From Thiodiazotropha sp050305635 (GTDB lineage Bacteria; Pseudomonadota; Gammaproteobacteria; Chromatiales; Chromatiaceae): a stretch of 9,912 nt of DNA. The stretch spans positions 1 through 9,912 of the forward strand of contig JBNLFS010000045.1 of assembly GCA_050305635.1 (NCBI GenBank). Reading direction: 5' to 3'. The notes under the pieces were generated by a model. The model searched no databases and was not told the DNA's origin. It worked only from the letters and a program-made list of their open reading frames with translations. The first letter of the stretch is position 1. Every line of letters starts with the position of its first letter. The position numbers and the translations under genes were made by a program. Of the stretch, positions 1-6,773 are shown piece after piece.

Positions 1-1
1 C

Positions 2-1549
2 GAAGCCCGTGGGCTCAATGTCACAATGATCAAACTGGATCCCTACATCAATGTGGATCCCGGCACCATGAGTCCTTTCCAGCACGGTGAGGTTTTCGTC
101 ACCGAGGATGGGGCCGAAACCGACCTGGACCTGGGTCACTATGAGCGGTACATCTGCAGTACCATGGGCCGTAACAACAATTTCACCACAGGCCAGATCT
201 ATGAAAGCGTGATCCGCAAGGAACGCCGCGGGGATTATCTCGGTGGCACGGTCCAGGTGATTCCCCATATCACCAATCAGATCAAGGAGAGCATCCTCCT
301 GGGGGCCGCCGACAAGGATATCTGCCTGGTCGAGATCGGCGGCACCGTGGGCGATATCGAGTCACTGCCCTTCCTCGAGGCGATCCGCCAGATGGGGGTG
401 GAGATGGGGCCTCAGCGGACCATGTTCATGCATCTGACCCTGGTGCCCTACATCAAGGCATCCGGGGAGATCAAAACCAAGCCCACCCAGCACTCGGTCA
501 AGGAACTGCGCTCAATCGGCATACAGCCCGACATCCTCGTGTGTCGCTCCGAACGGCCCCTTCCGGAGGGCGAACGGCAGAAGATCGCCCTGTTCACCAA
601 TGTGCCGGAGAAGGCGGTTATCTCGGCGGTGGATGCCGATTCCATCTACCGTATTCCAGTTTTGCTGCATGCCCAGGGCATGGACGAACTGGTGAATCAG
701 CGTTTCAATCTGGATTTGCCCCCGGCCGATCTGTCCGAGTGGCAGGCATTTCTCGATGGTCTGGATAACCTCAAGGGCGAGGTGCACATCGCGATGGTGG
801 GCAAATATGTCCATCTTACCGAGGCCTACAAGTCTCTTTCGGAAGCCCTGGTGCATGCCGGCGTGCATACCGGTAACAAGGTGGTCATCCATTACGTCGA
901 TTCCGAACAGATCGAAAAGAACGGCACCGGCATCCTGGATGATATGGATGCCATATTGGTGCCGGGTGGATTCGGCAACCGCGGAGTGGAAGGCAAGATC
1001 GCCGCGGTGCAGTATGCCCGGGAAAAACATGTACCGTATCTGGGTATCTGTCTCGGCATGCAGGTGGCGGTGATCGAATTCGCCCGTCACGTGGCCAATC
1101 TGGAAGGGGCCCACAGTACCGAGTTCGACCGCTCCTCCCCGAACCCGGTCATCGGCCTGATCACCGAGTGGCTGAACGCGGACGGCAAGGTGGAGACCCG
1201 CAGCGAGCAGTCCGACATGGGGGGAACCATGCGCCTGGGTGGTCAGCAGTGCCGCCTGCAACCCAACAGCCTGACCCACCAGCTCTACGCCAAAGACGTG
1301 ATCGTTGAGCGGCACAGGCACCGTTATGAGTTCAACAACAGCTACCTGGATGACATCGTTACCGCAGGCATGAAGGTTGCGGGGCGTTCGGTGGACGGCC
1401 GTCTGGTTGAGATCGTGGAGATCCCGGACCATCCCTGGTTCGTAGCCTGTCAGTTTCATCCGGAATTCACCTCGACGCCCCGTTACGGGCATCCGTTGTT
1501 CTCCGGTTTCATCGAGGCTGCACGAAACCATCGGGATTCCCGGGCATGA
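2..1549 (+). CDS. pyrG: CTP synthase (glutamine-hydrolysing), 5' end cut by window edge
   Basis: Makes CTP from UTP, ATP and glutamine in the cytoplasm, the last step of de novo pyrimidine nucleotide synthesis. The reading frame is open from base 2, and the first visible residues (EARGLNVT) match the family from about residue 30 of the E. coli enzyme. About 29 N-terminal residues, including the P-loop, therefore lie outside the window, and the ATG at 26 is internal. The visible 515 residues hold the synthetase domain (GEVFVTEDGAETDLDLGHYER, KTKPTQHSVKEL) and then a class I glutamine amidotransferase domain. Its nucleophile is the Cys in GICLGMQ (codon 1049-1051), with the His and Glu of CQFHPEF completing the triad. 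Counting back gives Cys379 in E. coli numbering, so no net insertion or deletion is apparent. The stop overlaps the kdsA start (ATGA), which implies cotranscription and translational coupling. Identification is very secure. Confidence 0.98.
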   Translation, partial: EARGLNVTMIKLDPYINVDPGTMSPFQHGEVFVTEDGAETDLDLGHYERYICSTMGRNNNFTTGQIYESVIRKERRGDYLGGTVQVIPHITNQIKESILLGAADKDICLVEIGGTVGDIESLPFLEAIRQMGVEMGPQRTMFMHLTLVPYIKASGEIKTKPTQHSVKELRSIGIQPDILVCRSERPLPEGERQKIALFTNVPEKAVISAVDADSIYRIPVLLHAQGMDELVNQRFNLDLPPADLSEWQAFLDGLDNLKGEVHIAMVGKYVHLTEAYKSLSEALVHAGVHTGNKVVIHYVDSEQIEKNGTGILDDMDAILVPGGFGNRGVEGKIAAVQYAREKHVPYLGICLGMQVAVIEFARHVANLEGAHSTEFDRSSPNPVIGLITEWLNADGKVETRSEQSDMGGTMRLGGQQCRLQPNSLTHQLYAKDVIVERHRHRYEFNNSYLDDIVTAGMKVAGRSVDGRLVEIVEIPDHPWFVACQFHPEFTSTPRYGHPLFSGFIEAARNHRDSRA

Positions 1550-2382
1550 AACTCTGCAGCTTCGAAGCGGGGCTGGATCAGCCGTTGTTTCTGATTGCCG
1601 GGCCCTGTGTCATCGAAAGTGAGCAACTCGCCCTGGATACGGCGGGGGAGTTGAAGGCCCTGTGCGATGAGTTGAGCATACCTTTCATCTACAAGTCCTC
1701 TTTCGATAAGGCAAACCGGTCCTCCGTGGAGAGTTACCGGGGGCCGGGTATGGAGCAGGGACTCAGGATTCTCGAGAAGGTACGGGCCGAGATCGGTGTG
1801 CCGGTACTGACGGATGTGCATGAAGACACTCCGCTGAATGAGGTTTCGGCCTGCGTGGATGTGCTGCAGACTCCGGCTTTCCTGTGTCGTCAAACCAATT
1901 TTATCCAGCAGGTTGCCCGCCAGGGCTTGCCGGTGAACATCAAGAAAGGCCAGTTCCTGGCCCCCTGGGACATGGTCCATGTAGTGGAGAAGGCCCGGGT
2001 TACCGGCAACCCGCAGATCATGGTGTGTGAACGTGGTGTATCATTCGGCTACAACAACCTGGTGTCGGATATGCGTTCCCTGGCGATCATGAGACAAACC
2101 GGTTGTCCGGTGGTCTACGATGCCACCCACTCGGTGCAGTTGCCCGGTGGGCAGGGCAAGAGCTCCGGCGGTCAGCGGGAGTTCGTACCGGTGCTGGCCC
2201 GTGCTGCCGTGGCGGCTGGGGTATCGGGATTGTTTATGGAGACCCATCCGAACCCGGAGCAGGCTTTGAGTGACGGCCCCAACGCCTGGCCGCTGCCACG
2301 CATGCGTGCGCTGTTGGAGACCCTGGTCGAGATGGACAAACTGGTTAAAAAAGGCAAAGGCCTGATTGAGACGCAGCGCTAG
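1546..2382 (+). CDS. kdsA: 3-deoxy-8-phosphooctulonate synthase (KDO-8-P synthase), metal-dependent type
   Basis: Condenses phosphoenolpyruvate with arabinose 5-phosphate to Kdo-8-phosphate, the committed step toward the Kdo sugars of the lipopolysaccharide inner core. The protein has 278 residues (E. coli 284) and is a complete TIM barrel of the DAHP/KDO synthase family. Motifs include KSSFDKANRSS (50-60), SYRGPG, TDVHE (89-93), PAFLCRQT and NIKKGQF. Cys21 (in AGPCVIES) occupies the position where E. coli has Asn. With His195, Glu232 and Asp243 it forms the four-residue metal site of the metal-dependent class. All four are exactly ten residues later than the Aquifex site (Cys11, His185, Glu222, Asp233; numbering from memory). 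The start is chosen from the ATGA overlap with pyrG and a weak GGGA nine bases upstream (1533-1536). The following frame stays open for 28 codons after the TAG, but the protein already ends at the usual family length. Confidence 0.97.
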   Translation: MKLCSFEAGLDQPLFLIAGPCVIESEQLALDTAGELKALCDELSIPFIYKSSFDKANRSSVESYRGPGMEQGLRILEKVRAEIGVPVLTDVHEDTPLNEVSACVDVLQTPAFLCRQTNFIQQVARQGLPVNIKKGQFLAPWDMVHVVEKARVTGNPQIMVCERGVSFGYNNLVSDMRSLAIMRQTGCPVVYDATHSVQLPGGQGKSSGGQREFVPVLARAAVAAGVSGLFMETHPNPEQALSDGPNAWPLPRMRALLETLVEMDKLVKKGKGLIETQR

Positions 2383-2465
2383 AATCGGGTGAACCGTGAA
2401 CCACTTGGAACCGATGCTGTCTTCCCGCATGGGGGCATCGTAGGTAATGCGGATGCGCTGAGGGT

Positions 2466-2493
2466 CTGATGCAACAATATCTAAAACTAAAAT
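2466..2493 (+). promoter_or_regulatory. Weak candidate promoter before eno
   Basis: The kdsA-eno gap is 127 bases. It is GC-rich up to about 2465 and then turns sharply AT-rich (2471-2500). A TAAAAT at 2488-2493 matches five of six bases of the sigma-70 -10 box. CTGATG at 2466-2471, 16 bases upstream, matches only three of six -35 bases. Transcription from here would give a very short leader before the GGAG ribosome site at 2501-2504. It is plausible as an extra start for the highly expressed eno but is weakly supported. The upstream part also has a tandem GTGAACC pair at 2389-2402. Confidence 0.3.
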
Positions 2494-2509
2494 ATCAAAC
2501 GGAGTGACT

Positions 2510-3793
2510 ATGTCCGAAATCGTTGATGTTCGTGCGCGAGAGATTCTCGATTCACGAGGTAATCCGACTATCGAAGCCGATGTCATCACCGCGGAAGGGG
2601 CGATCGGGCGGGCCATGGTGCCCTCCGGCGCATCCACCGGATCCCGGGAAGCCCTGGAGCTGCGTGATGGTGACAAGAGCCGCTATCTCGGTAAGGGTGT
2701 CCTGAAGGCGGTCTCCCATGTCAACGGCCCGATACGGGACGCACTGATGGGCATGGATGCGGAGGATCAGGCCGCAATCGATCGGTGCATGCTGGATCTC
2801 GATGGGACTGAAAACAAGGCCAAGCTGGGCGCCAATGCACTGCTGGGCGTGTCCCTCGCCGCCGCGCACGCCACCGCACAGGAGCGGGCATTGCCCCTGT
2901 ATCGCTCACTCTCCGCCGGACCCTACCGATTACCGGTGCCGATGATGAACATCATCAACGGCGGGGCGCATGCGGATAACAGCGTCGATTTGCAGGAGTT
3001 CATGATTCTGCCCGTGGGCGCCGGATCGATTCGCGAAGCGGTGCGCTACGGCGCCGAGGTTTTCCATGCCCTGCAGAGTGTTCTGAAGGGGCGGGGTATG
3101 GCCACCGCGGTCGGTGACGAAGGCGGTTTCGCCCCCAACCTCCCGTCCAACGAGGCGGCGATCGAGGTGATTCTAGAGGCCATCCACAAAGCAGGCTTCA
3201 GCGCGGGTAAGGACATCTATCTGGGACTGGATGTCGCCAGTTCCGAATTCTACAAAGACGGGGTCTACGACCTGGCCTCCGAGGGACGTAAGTTCAGTGC
3301 CGCGGAGTTTGCCGATTATCTCGCCGCCTGGGTGGACCAGTACCCCATCATCAGTATCGAGGATGGCATGGATGAGAGCGACTGGGATGGCTGGAAACTG
3401 CTGACCGAGAAACTGGGCCAGCGGGTGCAGCTGGTGGGTGACGATCTGTTCGTCACCAACACCAAAATCCTCAAACGGGGTATCGATGAGAAAATCGCCA
3501 ATTCGATCCTCATCAAGGTCAACCAGATCGGCACCCTGACCGAGACCCTGGAGGCCATCGAGATGGCCCGGGCCGCCGGCTACAGCTCGGTGGTCTCGCA
3601 CCGCTCCGGTGAAACCGAAGATACCACCATTGCGGACCTGGTGGTGGCCACCGCAACCGGGCAGATCAAGACCGGCTCACTTTCCCGCTCCGACCGGGTG
3701 GCCAAGTACAACCAACTGATGCGTATCGAGGATCAACTGGGCGACGAGGCTGTGTTTGCGGGTAAGGATGCCTTTCCCGTTTCGATTGCCTGA
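2510..3793 (+). CDS. eno: Enolase (phosphopyruvate hydratase)
   Basis: Interconverts 2-phosphoglycerate and phosphoenolpyruvate in glycolysis and gluconeogenesis. In many proteobacteria it is also part of the RNA degradosome. The 427-residue product (E. coli 432) is full length and colinear. Visible features are the mobile SGAST loop (39-43), REALELRDGD, VPMMNIINGG, His154 of GGAHADN, the general acid Glu204 in GDEGGFAPN, Mg2+ ligands Asp241, Glu284 and Asp311, the catalytic base Lys336 in SILIKVNQIG, SHRSGETED (363-371) and the phosphate-binding region around Lys387. I chose ATG 2510, with GGAG at 2501-2504 five bases before it. The in-frame GTG at 2504 overlaps that ribosome site and would add only two residues. 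The gene sits downstream of kdsA and may share its transcript as well as having its own promoter. As a product, PEP is also the KdsA substrate. Confidence 0.98.
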   Translation: MSEIVDVRAREILDSRGNPTIEADVITAEGAIGRAMVPSGASTGSREALELRDGDKSRYLGKGVLKAVSHVNGPIRDALMGMDAEDQAAIDRCMLDLDGTENKAKLGANALLGVSLAAAHATAQERALPLYRSLSAGPYRLPVPMMNIINGGAHADNSVDLQEFMILPVGAGSIREAVRYGAEVFHALQSVLKGRGMATAVGDEGGFAPNLPSNEAAIEVILEAIHKAGFSAGKDIYLGLDVASSEFYKDGVYDLASEGRKFSAAEFADYLAAWVDQYPIISIEDGMDESDWDGWKLLTEKLGQRVQLVGDDLFVTNTKILKRGIDEKIANSILIKVNQIGTLTETLEAIEMARAAGYSSVVSHRSGETEDTTIADLVVATATGQIKTGSLSRSDRVAKYNQLMRIEDQLGDEAVFAGKDAFPVSIA

Positions 3794-3838
3794 TCCGAGT
3801 CTGTCCTGATAGGGATAGCGTTGGGAGCGAGCTGATCC

Positions 3839-4126
3839 ATGCGTATCGTGATTGCTCTGCTCCTGGTATTGCTGCTGTTTCTGCAATATCGCCTCTGGGT
3901 GGGTGAAGGCAGCCTGGCCGAAGTCAGTAATCTGAAGGTGGAGATCGAGGCCCTGCAGCAGGAACTGGTGGGGTTGCGCAAACGCAACCGCGCCCTGCAG
4001 GCGGAAGTCGAGGATTTGCGCAGCGGCCAGGCCGCCATCGAGGAGCGCGCCCGCAGCGAGCTGGGAATGATCAAGGAGGGTGAGACCTTCTATCAGGTGG
4101 TCACACCGGACGAGGACAAGCCATGA
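3839..4126 (+). CDS. ftsB: Cell division protein FtsB
   Basis: Small bitopic inner-membrane protein of the FtsQLB divisome complex, which connects early Z-ring assembly to activation of septal peptidoglycan synthesis by FtsWI. At 95 residues it is close to the E. coli protein (103). It has a short cytoplasmic tip and one hydrophobic transmembrane helix at about 3-20 ending in QYRLW. A periplasmic coiled coil follows at about 28-62, with a heptad-like run of Leu, Val and Ile and alternating charges. The family signature IEERARSELGMIKEGETFY lies at 67-85. A GGGAG at 3823-3827 lies 11 bases before the ATG, rather far. The gene follows eno by 45 bases, and its stop overlaps the ispD start as ATGA, so eno-ftsB-ispD probably form one transcript. 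Confidence 0.95.
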   Translation: MRIVIALLLVLLLFLQYRLWVGEGSLAEVSNLKVEIEALQQELVGLRKRNRALQAEVEDLRSGQAAIEERARSELGMIKEGETFYQVVTPDEDKP

Positions 4127-4809
4127 CCTCCACTCGTTACTGGGCGGTGGTCCCTGCGGCCGGAGTCGGCCGGCGCATGGGCGGCGAGATGCCCAAGCAG
4201 TATCGACTCCTCGCGGGTCGGCGGGTCATTGACCACAGTCTGGCGCGCCTGCTGCGCCATCCCCTAATCCATACCGTTCTGGTCGCATTGTCCGTGGACG
4301 ATGCTCACTGGGAAGCTTGTGAACATGCCCGGGATCCCCGGGTGATGCGGGTGAACGGTGGCGAGGAGCGCTGCCATTCCGTGCTGAATGCTCTGCGTGC
4401 GCTTAGCCAGCACGCCGCGCCTGATGACTGGGTGCTGGTCCACGATGCGGCGCGGCCCTGTCTGGCGGAGCAAGACCTTGATCGGTTGATCGGGCGAATC
4501 AGTGAACATCCCGTGGGCGGACTGCTGGGGATCCCCGTAACCGACACCATCAAGGAGGTCGATGCGGACGGTCATGTGACCGGGACCCGGCCCAGGGATC
4601 GGTTGTGGCGCGCATTCACACCGCAGATGTTTCGCCTGGGATTGCTGACCGAGGCCCTGGAACGGGTGATCGAGTCGGGCGGTCAGGTGACGGATGAAGC
4701 CGGTGCGTTGGAAGCACTGGGTCACCAGCCGCTGATGGTCGAGGGGTCCGCCGGGAATATCAAGATCACCCGGCCGGAGGATCTGGCGTTGGCCGAGTTC
4801 TATCTCTGA
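4123..4809 (+). CDS. ispD: 2-C-methyl-D-erythritol 4-phosphate cytidylyltransferase
   Basis: Transfers CMP from CTP to methylerythritol 4-phosphate, the third step of the MEP route to isopentenyl diphosphate. The protein has 228 residues (E. coli 236). The nucleotide-binding signature PAAGVGRRM is at 11-19, with Arg18 and then Lys25 in MPKQY contacting the triphosphate. NGGEERCHSV is at 78-87, VHDAARPC at 106-113 holds the Mg2+-binding Asp108, and AFTPQMF is at 164-170. The C-terminal NIKITRPEDL at 212-221 carries Lys214 for MEP phosphate binding. A strong ribosome site, GAGGA at 4112-4116, lies six bases before the ATG inside the end of ftsB, and the two genes overlap by ATGA. In E. coli, ispF follows at once; here a gene on the other strand intervenes. 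Confidence 0.97.
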   Translation: MTSTRYWAVVPAAGVGRRMGGEMPKQYRLLAGRRVIDHSLARLLRHPLIHTVLVALSVDDAHWEACEHARDPRVMRVNGGEERCHSVLNALRALSQHAAPDDWVLVHDAARPCLAEQDLDRLIGRISEHPVGGLLGIPVTDTIKEVDADGHVTGTRPRDRLWRAFTPQMFRLGLLTEALERVIESGGQVTDEAGALEALGHQPLMVEGSAGNIKITRPEDLALAEFYL

Positions 4810-4816
4810 GACAATC

Positions 4817-4828
4817 GATCAGCTGATC
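4817..4828. repeat. 12-base perfect palindrome at the ispD/HDOD-gene convergent junction
   Basis: GATCAGCTGATC reads the same on both strands. It overlaps the last codons and stop of the minus-strand gene (stop 4819-4821) and starts eight bases after the ispD stop. There is no T-run on either side, so it is not a canonical intrinsic terminator. It could slow polymerase where the two transcripts meet, but it may also be chance in a GATC-containing sequence. Confidence 0.35.
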
Positions 4829-6075
4829 TTCAGCAATTCCCTCAGTTCCCGGATCTGATCCTTGGCATTGTCGAGAATATCGATCGAATGACGGGGTGTC
4901 AGCTTACCGAGAGCGAGTTTGTGGAATGCGGGCACCAGGTCGAGACGTGGCAGCCGGCTCATCATCGGGGTGCCCACAAACGCATGCAACTGGGCAACCA
5001 CCACCAGATCCACATAGTCCGGATCCTCGCTGATGTCTTCCATCCAGTCATCGGCATGCAAGGCGGCCTGGACAAAATAATCGGGAAACTCCCACTTCCG
5101 CAAAACCATCGCTCCGACCTCGGCCTTGAGGTTTTTCACGACCCGGTCGAGCAGTTCCGGGTTGGCTGACAGTTCGGGTTTGCTGCGTGCGGCACCGATA
5201 ATCGCCAATGCCCCGATGTCGTGCAGCAAGCCGCACAGCAGGGCCTGGTCCGGGGACAGGCCGGGGGTGACATTGGCCAGTTCGTGACAGATGGGTGCGA
5301 CGTAGCTGGCATGCTTCCACAGTTTCACCATGCGCTGTTTCAGGACTTCGGAACGGCTGTGAAACAGCTTGCTCAGGGCGAAGCTGATGACCAGGTTGTG
5401 GGTCACCGAACGGCCCAGACGGGTCACCGCATCCGGTAGGTTGTCGATCTGTTTCTTGCCGCGATAGGCGGCGCTGTTGACCACGCTGATGATCTTTGCC
5501 GCCACCGTGGGATCCGCCTGCAGCACCCGGGCGATATCCTCGCTGTCGGTATTGCTGTCCTGGATCACCTTGGCGATGCGGATGGTGATATCCGGCATGC
5601 TGGGGAGTTCCAGGGTGTTGTTATTGATCGCCTCCTGGAATTCCCAGAATAGCCTGTCTTCGGGACCGTCAGAATGATCCGGCTCGACGGTTTTGTCTGA
5701 GCGGTTCCGGGTCACCGGCGGGAGGTGACGAATCGCAGCGTGCAGTTCACGCGGAACGCACAATACCACCACCGCCGTGGCGCTGATGACATCCGCATGA
5801 TGGGGATTGGCCTCATTCAAAGGCAACCGGTCAAGACGGCTGCCCGCCTGGTAGGAGACCTGTTTGCCTTCCGGAGTGGTGACCGTGATGCGTCCATCCA
5901 GGAGATAGAGCACCGGGTCGTCGCTCGCTCCCTGGGAGACAATGCGGATGCCCGCATTGTGATGTTCCACATGAGTTTCGCTCAAGACGAACTCAAGTAC
6001 CCGTTTCGGCAGGTTTCTGAGCAGTTCGATCTCTTTGATGCGTTTGCTGGTGACTGCGCTGACTTGTTGAATCAT
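4819..6075 (-). CDS. HDOD-domain signalling protein with N-terminal cyclic-nucleotide-binding-like domain
   Basis: A 418-residue soluble protein with two domains. Residues about 15-118 look like a cNMP-binding (CAP_ED) beta-roll: RNLPKRVLEFVLSETHVE, then IVSQGASDDPVLYLLDGRITVTTPEGK. The usual phosphate-binding cassette (GE-x-A followed by R-[ST]-A) is not recognisable; LNEANPHHADVISAT stands in its place, so cyclic nucleotide binding is doubtful. Residues about 153-350 are an HDOD domain: LPSMPDITIRIAKVIQD, DPTVAAKIISVVNSAAYRG (188-206), VTRLGRSVTHNLVISFAL, and CGLLHDIGAL with His285-Asp286. HDOD proteins act in signalling or regulation, often without proven hydrolase activity. No membrane segment or signal peptide is seen. 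The start ATG at 6073-6075 has AGGAA (6087-6091 complemented) 11 bases upstream. The gene is antisense to its neighbours and lies between ispD and ispF. Its target is unknown. Confidence 0.85.
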   Translation of the reverse strand: MIQQVSAVTSKRIKEIELLRNLPKRVLEFVLSETHVEHHNAGIRIVSQGASDDPVLYLLDGRITVTTPEGKQVSYQAGSRLDRLPLNEANPHHADVISATAVVVLCVPRELHAAIRHLPPVTRNRSDKTVEPDHSDGPEDRLFWEFQEAINNNTLELPSMPDITIRIAKVIQDSNTDSEDIARVLQADPTVAAKIISVVNSAAYRGKKQIDNLPDAVTRLGRSVTHNLVISFALSKLFHSRSEVLKQRMVKLWKHASYVAPICHELANVTPGLSPDQALLCGLLHDIGALAIIGAARSKPELSANPELLDRVVKNLKAEVGAMVLRKWEFPDYFVQAALHADDWMEDISEDPDYVDLVVVAQLHAFVGTPMMSRLPRLDLVPAFHKLALGKLTPRHSIDILDNAKDQIRELRELLKIS

Positions 6076-6125
6076 CTGATTATCATTTCCTGACTCACTG
6101 GGACTGCAACCTGTAGCGGCCCACT

Positions 6126-6148
6126 AGGCAGCTACCCTCCGGCTGCCT
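6126..6148. repeat. Inverted repeat in the divergent intergenic region
   Basis: AGGCAGC at 6126-6132 and GCTGCCT at 6142-6148 are exact reverse complements around a nine-base spacer, allowing a 7-bp GC-rich hairpin. A competing pairing, GTAGC (6113-6117) with GCTAC (6131-6135), overlaps it. On the minus strand the repeat lies in the presumed leader of the HDOD gene, about 50-75 bases before its start. No T-run follows on either strand. It could be a leader structure or an operator; neither is shown. Confidence 0.4.
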
Positions 6149-6189
6149 CCCGACTGACCCAATGTCTCTACAGCGCGCCAAGCCTGTCC

Positions 6190-6198
6190 TGATACAAT
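6190..6198 (+). promoter_or_regulatory. Candidate extended -10 promoter for ispF-truD
   Basis: TGATACAAT at 6190-6198 fits an extended -10 element (TG, one base, then TACAAT with five of six consensus bases). No good -35 box is present at 16-18 bases upstream, which extended -10 promoters tolerate. A start near 6205 would leave a leader of about 85 bases before ispF. A second, weaker pair (TTTAAC at 6242-6247 and TATTAC at 6265-6270, spacer 17) is nearer the gene. A dedicated promoter is expected because ispF is cut off from ispD by the antisense gene. Confidence 0.45.
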
Positions 6199-6290
6199 GC
6201 GGGACGCTACACATGAAAATAGCGACCCGAGCGAATGACTCTTTAACCGGAGCCCCGGGATACGTATTACAACCCCTGTGAGGAACAACC

Positions 6291-6773
6291 ATGCGAATTG
6301 GACAAGGCTATGACGCCCATCGTTTTGCGCCCGGTACCCGTCTGGTGCTGGGGGGCGTTGAGATTCCACATGATCAGGGTCTGGAAGCCCATTCGGATGG
6401 CGATGTTTTGATTCATGCTCTCTGCGATGCCTTGTTGGGTGCAGCGGCTCTGGGGGATATCGGGCGGCATTTTCCGGACACCTCGGCTGAGTTTGCCGGC
6501 ATCGACAGTCGGTTGCTATTACGCCGGGTGATGAGGCGTCTTGGCGAACAGGGATTGCGGGTGGTCAACGCGGATCTGACCGTGATCGCGCAAAAACCCA
6601 AATTGGCGCCCCACATCCCTGACATGCAGTCGCGACTGGCGGATGACCTGGGTGTCCTGGTTAATCGGGTCAATGTCAAAGCGACCACCACGGAAAAGAT
6701 GGGCTTTACCGGACGCGGGGAGGGTATTGCCGCAATGGCGGTGGTTCTGCTTGAGGATGTTATCGATGAGTGA
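6291..6773 (+). CDS. ispF: 2-C-methyl-D-erythritol 2,4-cyclodiphosphate synthase
   Basis: Cyclises CDP-methylerythritol 2-phosphate to methylerythritol 2,4-cyclodiphosphate with release of CMP, the fifth step of the MEP pathway. The family is a homotrimer with Zn2+ at the subunit interface. At 160 residues it equals the usual length (E. coli 159). The N-terminal MRIGQGYDAHRF gives metal ligands Asp8 and His10, and His42 comes from HSDGDVLIHALCDALLGA (34-51). GDIGRHFPDT and the C-terminal KATTTEKMGFTGRGEGIAA signature are present. AGGAA at 6281-6285 sits five bases before the ATG, a good ribosome site. The stop lies inside the start of truD (8-base overlap), so the two genes are translationally coupled. 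No IspDF fusion is present. Confidence 0.97.
   Translation: MRIGQGYDAHRFAPGTRLVLGGVEIPHDQGLEAHSDGDVLIHALCDALLGAAALGDIGRHFPDTSAEFAGIDSRLLLRRVMRRLGEQGLRVVNADLTVIAQKPKLAPHIPDMQSRLADDLGVLVNRVNVKATTTEKMGFTGRGEGIAAMAVVLLEDVIDE

Noticed and set aside
512..1531. 339-codon antisense open frame inside pyrG
   Set aside because: It lies wholly over a conserved enzyme gene, has no recognisable motifs, and is the kind of long antisense frame that GC-rich coding sequence produces.
2383..2469. In-frame read-through of kdsA past its TAG for 28 codons
   Set aside because: The protein already has normal KdsA length and C-terminus at the TAG, and the extension resembles nothing in the family.
2041..2676. 211-codon minus-strand frame across the end of kdsA, the spacer and the start of eno
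   Set aside because: Both ends overlap conserved genes, and no domain is visible. Only the spacer part is kept as a low-interest observation.
3801..6194. Exact 11-mer CTGTCCTGATA before both ftsB (3801-3811) and ispF (6184-6194)
   Set aside because: Shared 11-mers are expected by chance in a 10-kb window, and only the second copy continues into a good -10 element.
6095..6292. 65-codon minus-strand frame in the HDOD/ispF spacer
   Set aside because: Low-quality composition with no motif, and it would lie across the expected promoters of both flanking genes.
6643..6765. Upstream ATG extension of truD by 41 codons
   Set aside because: The added residues are only ispF read out of phase. ATG 6766 has a good ribosome site and gives family length.
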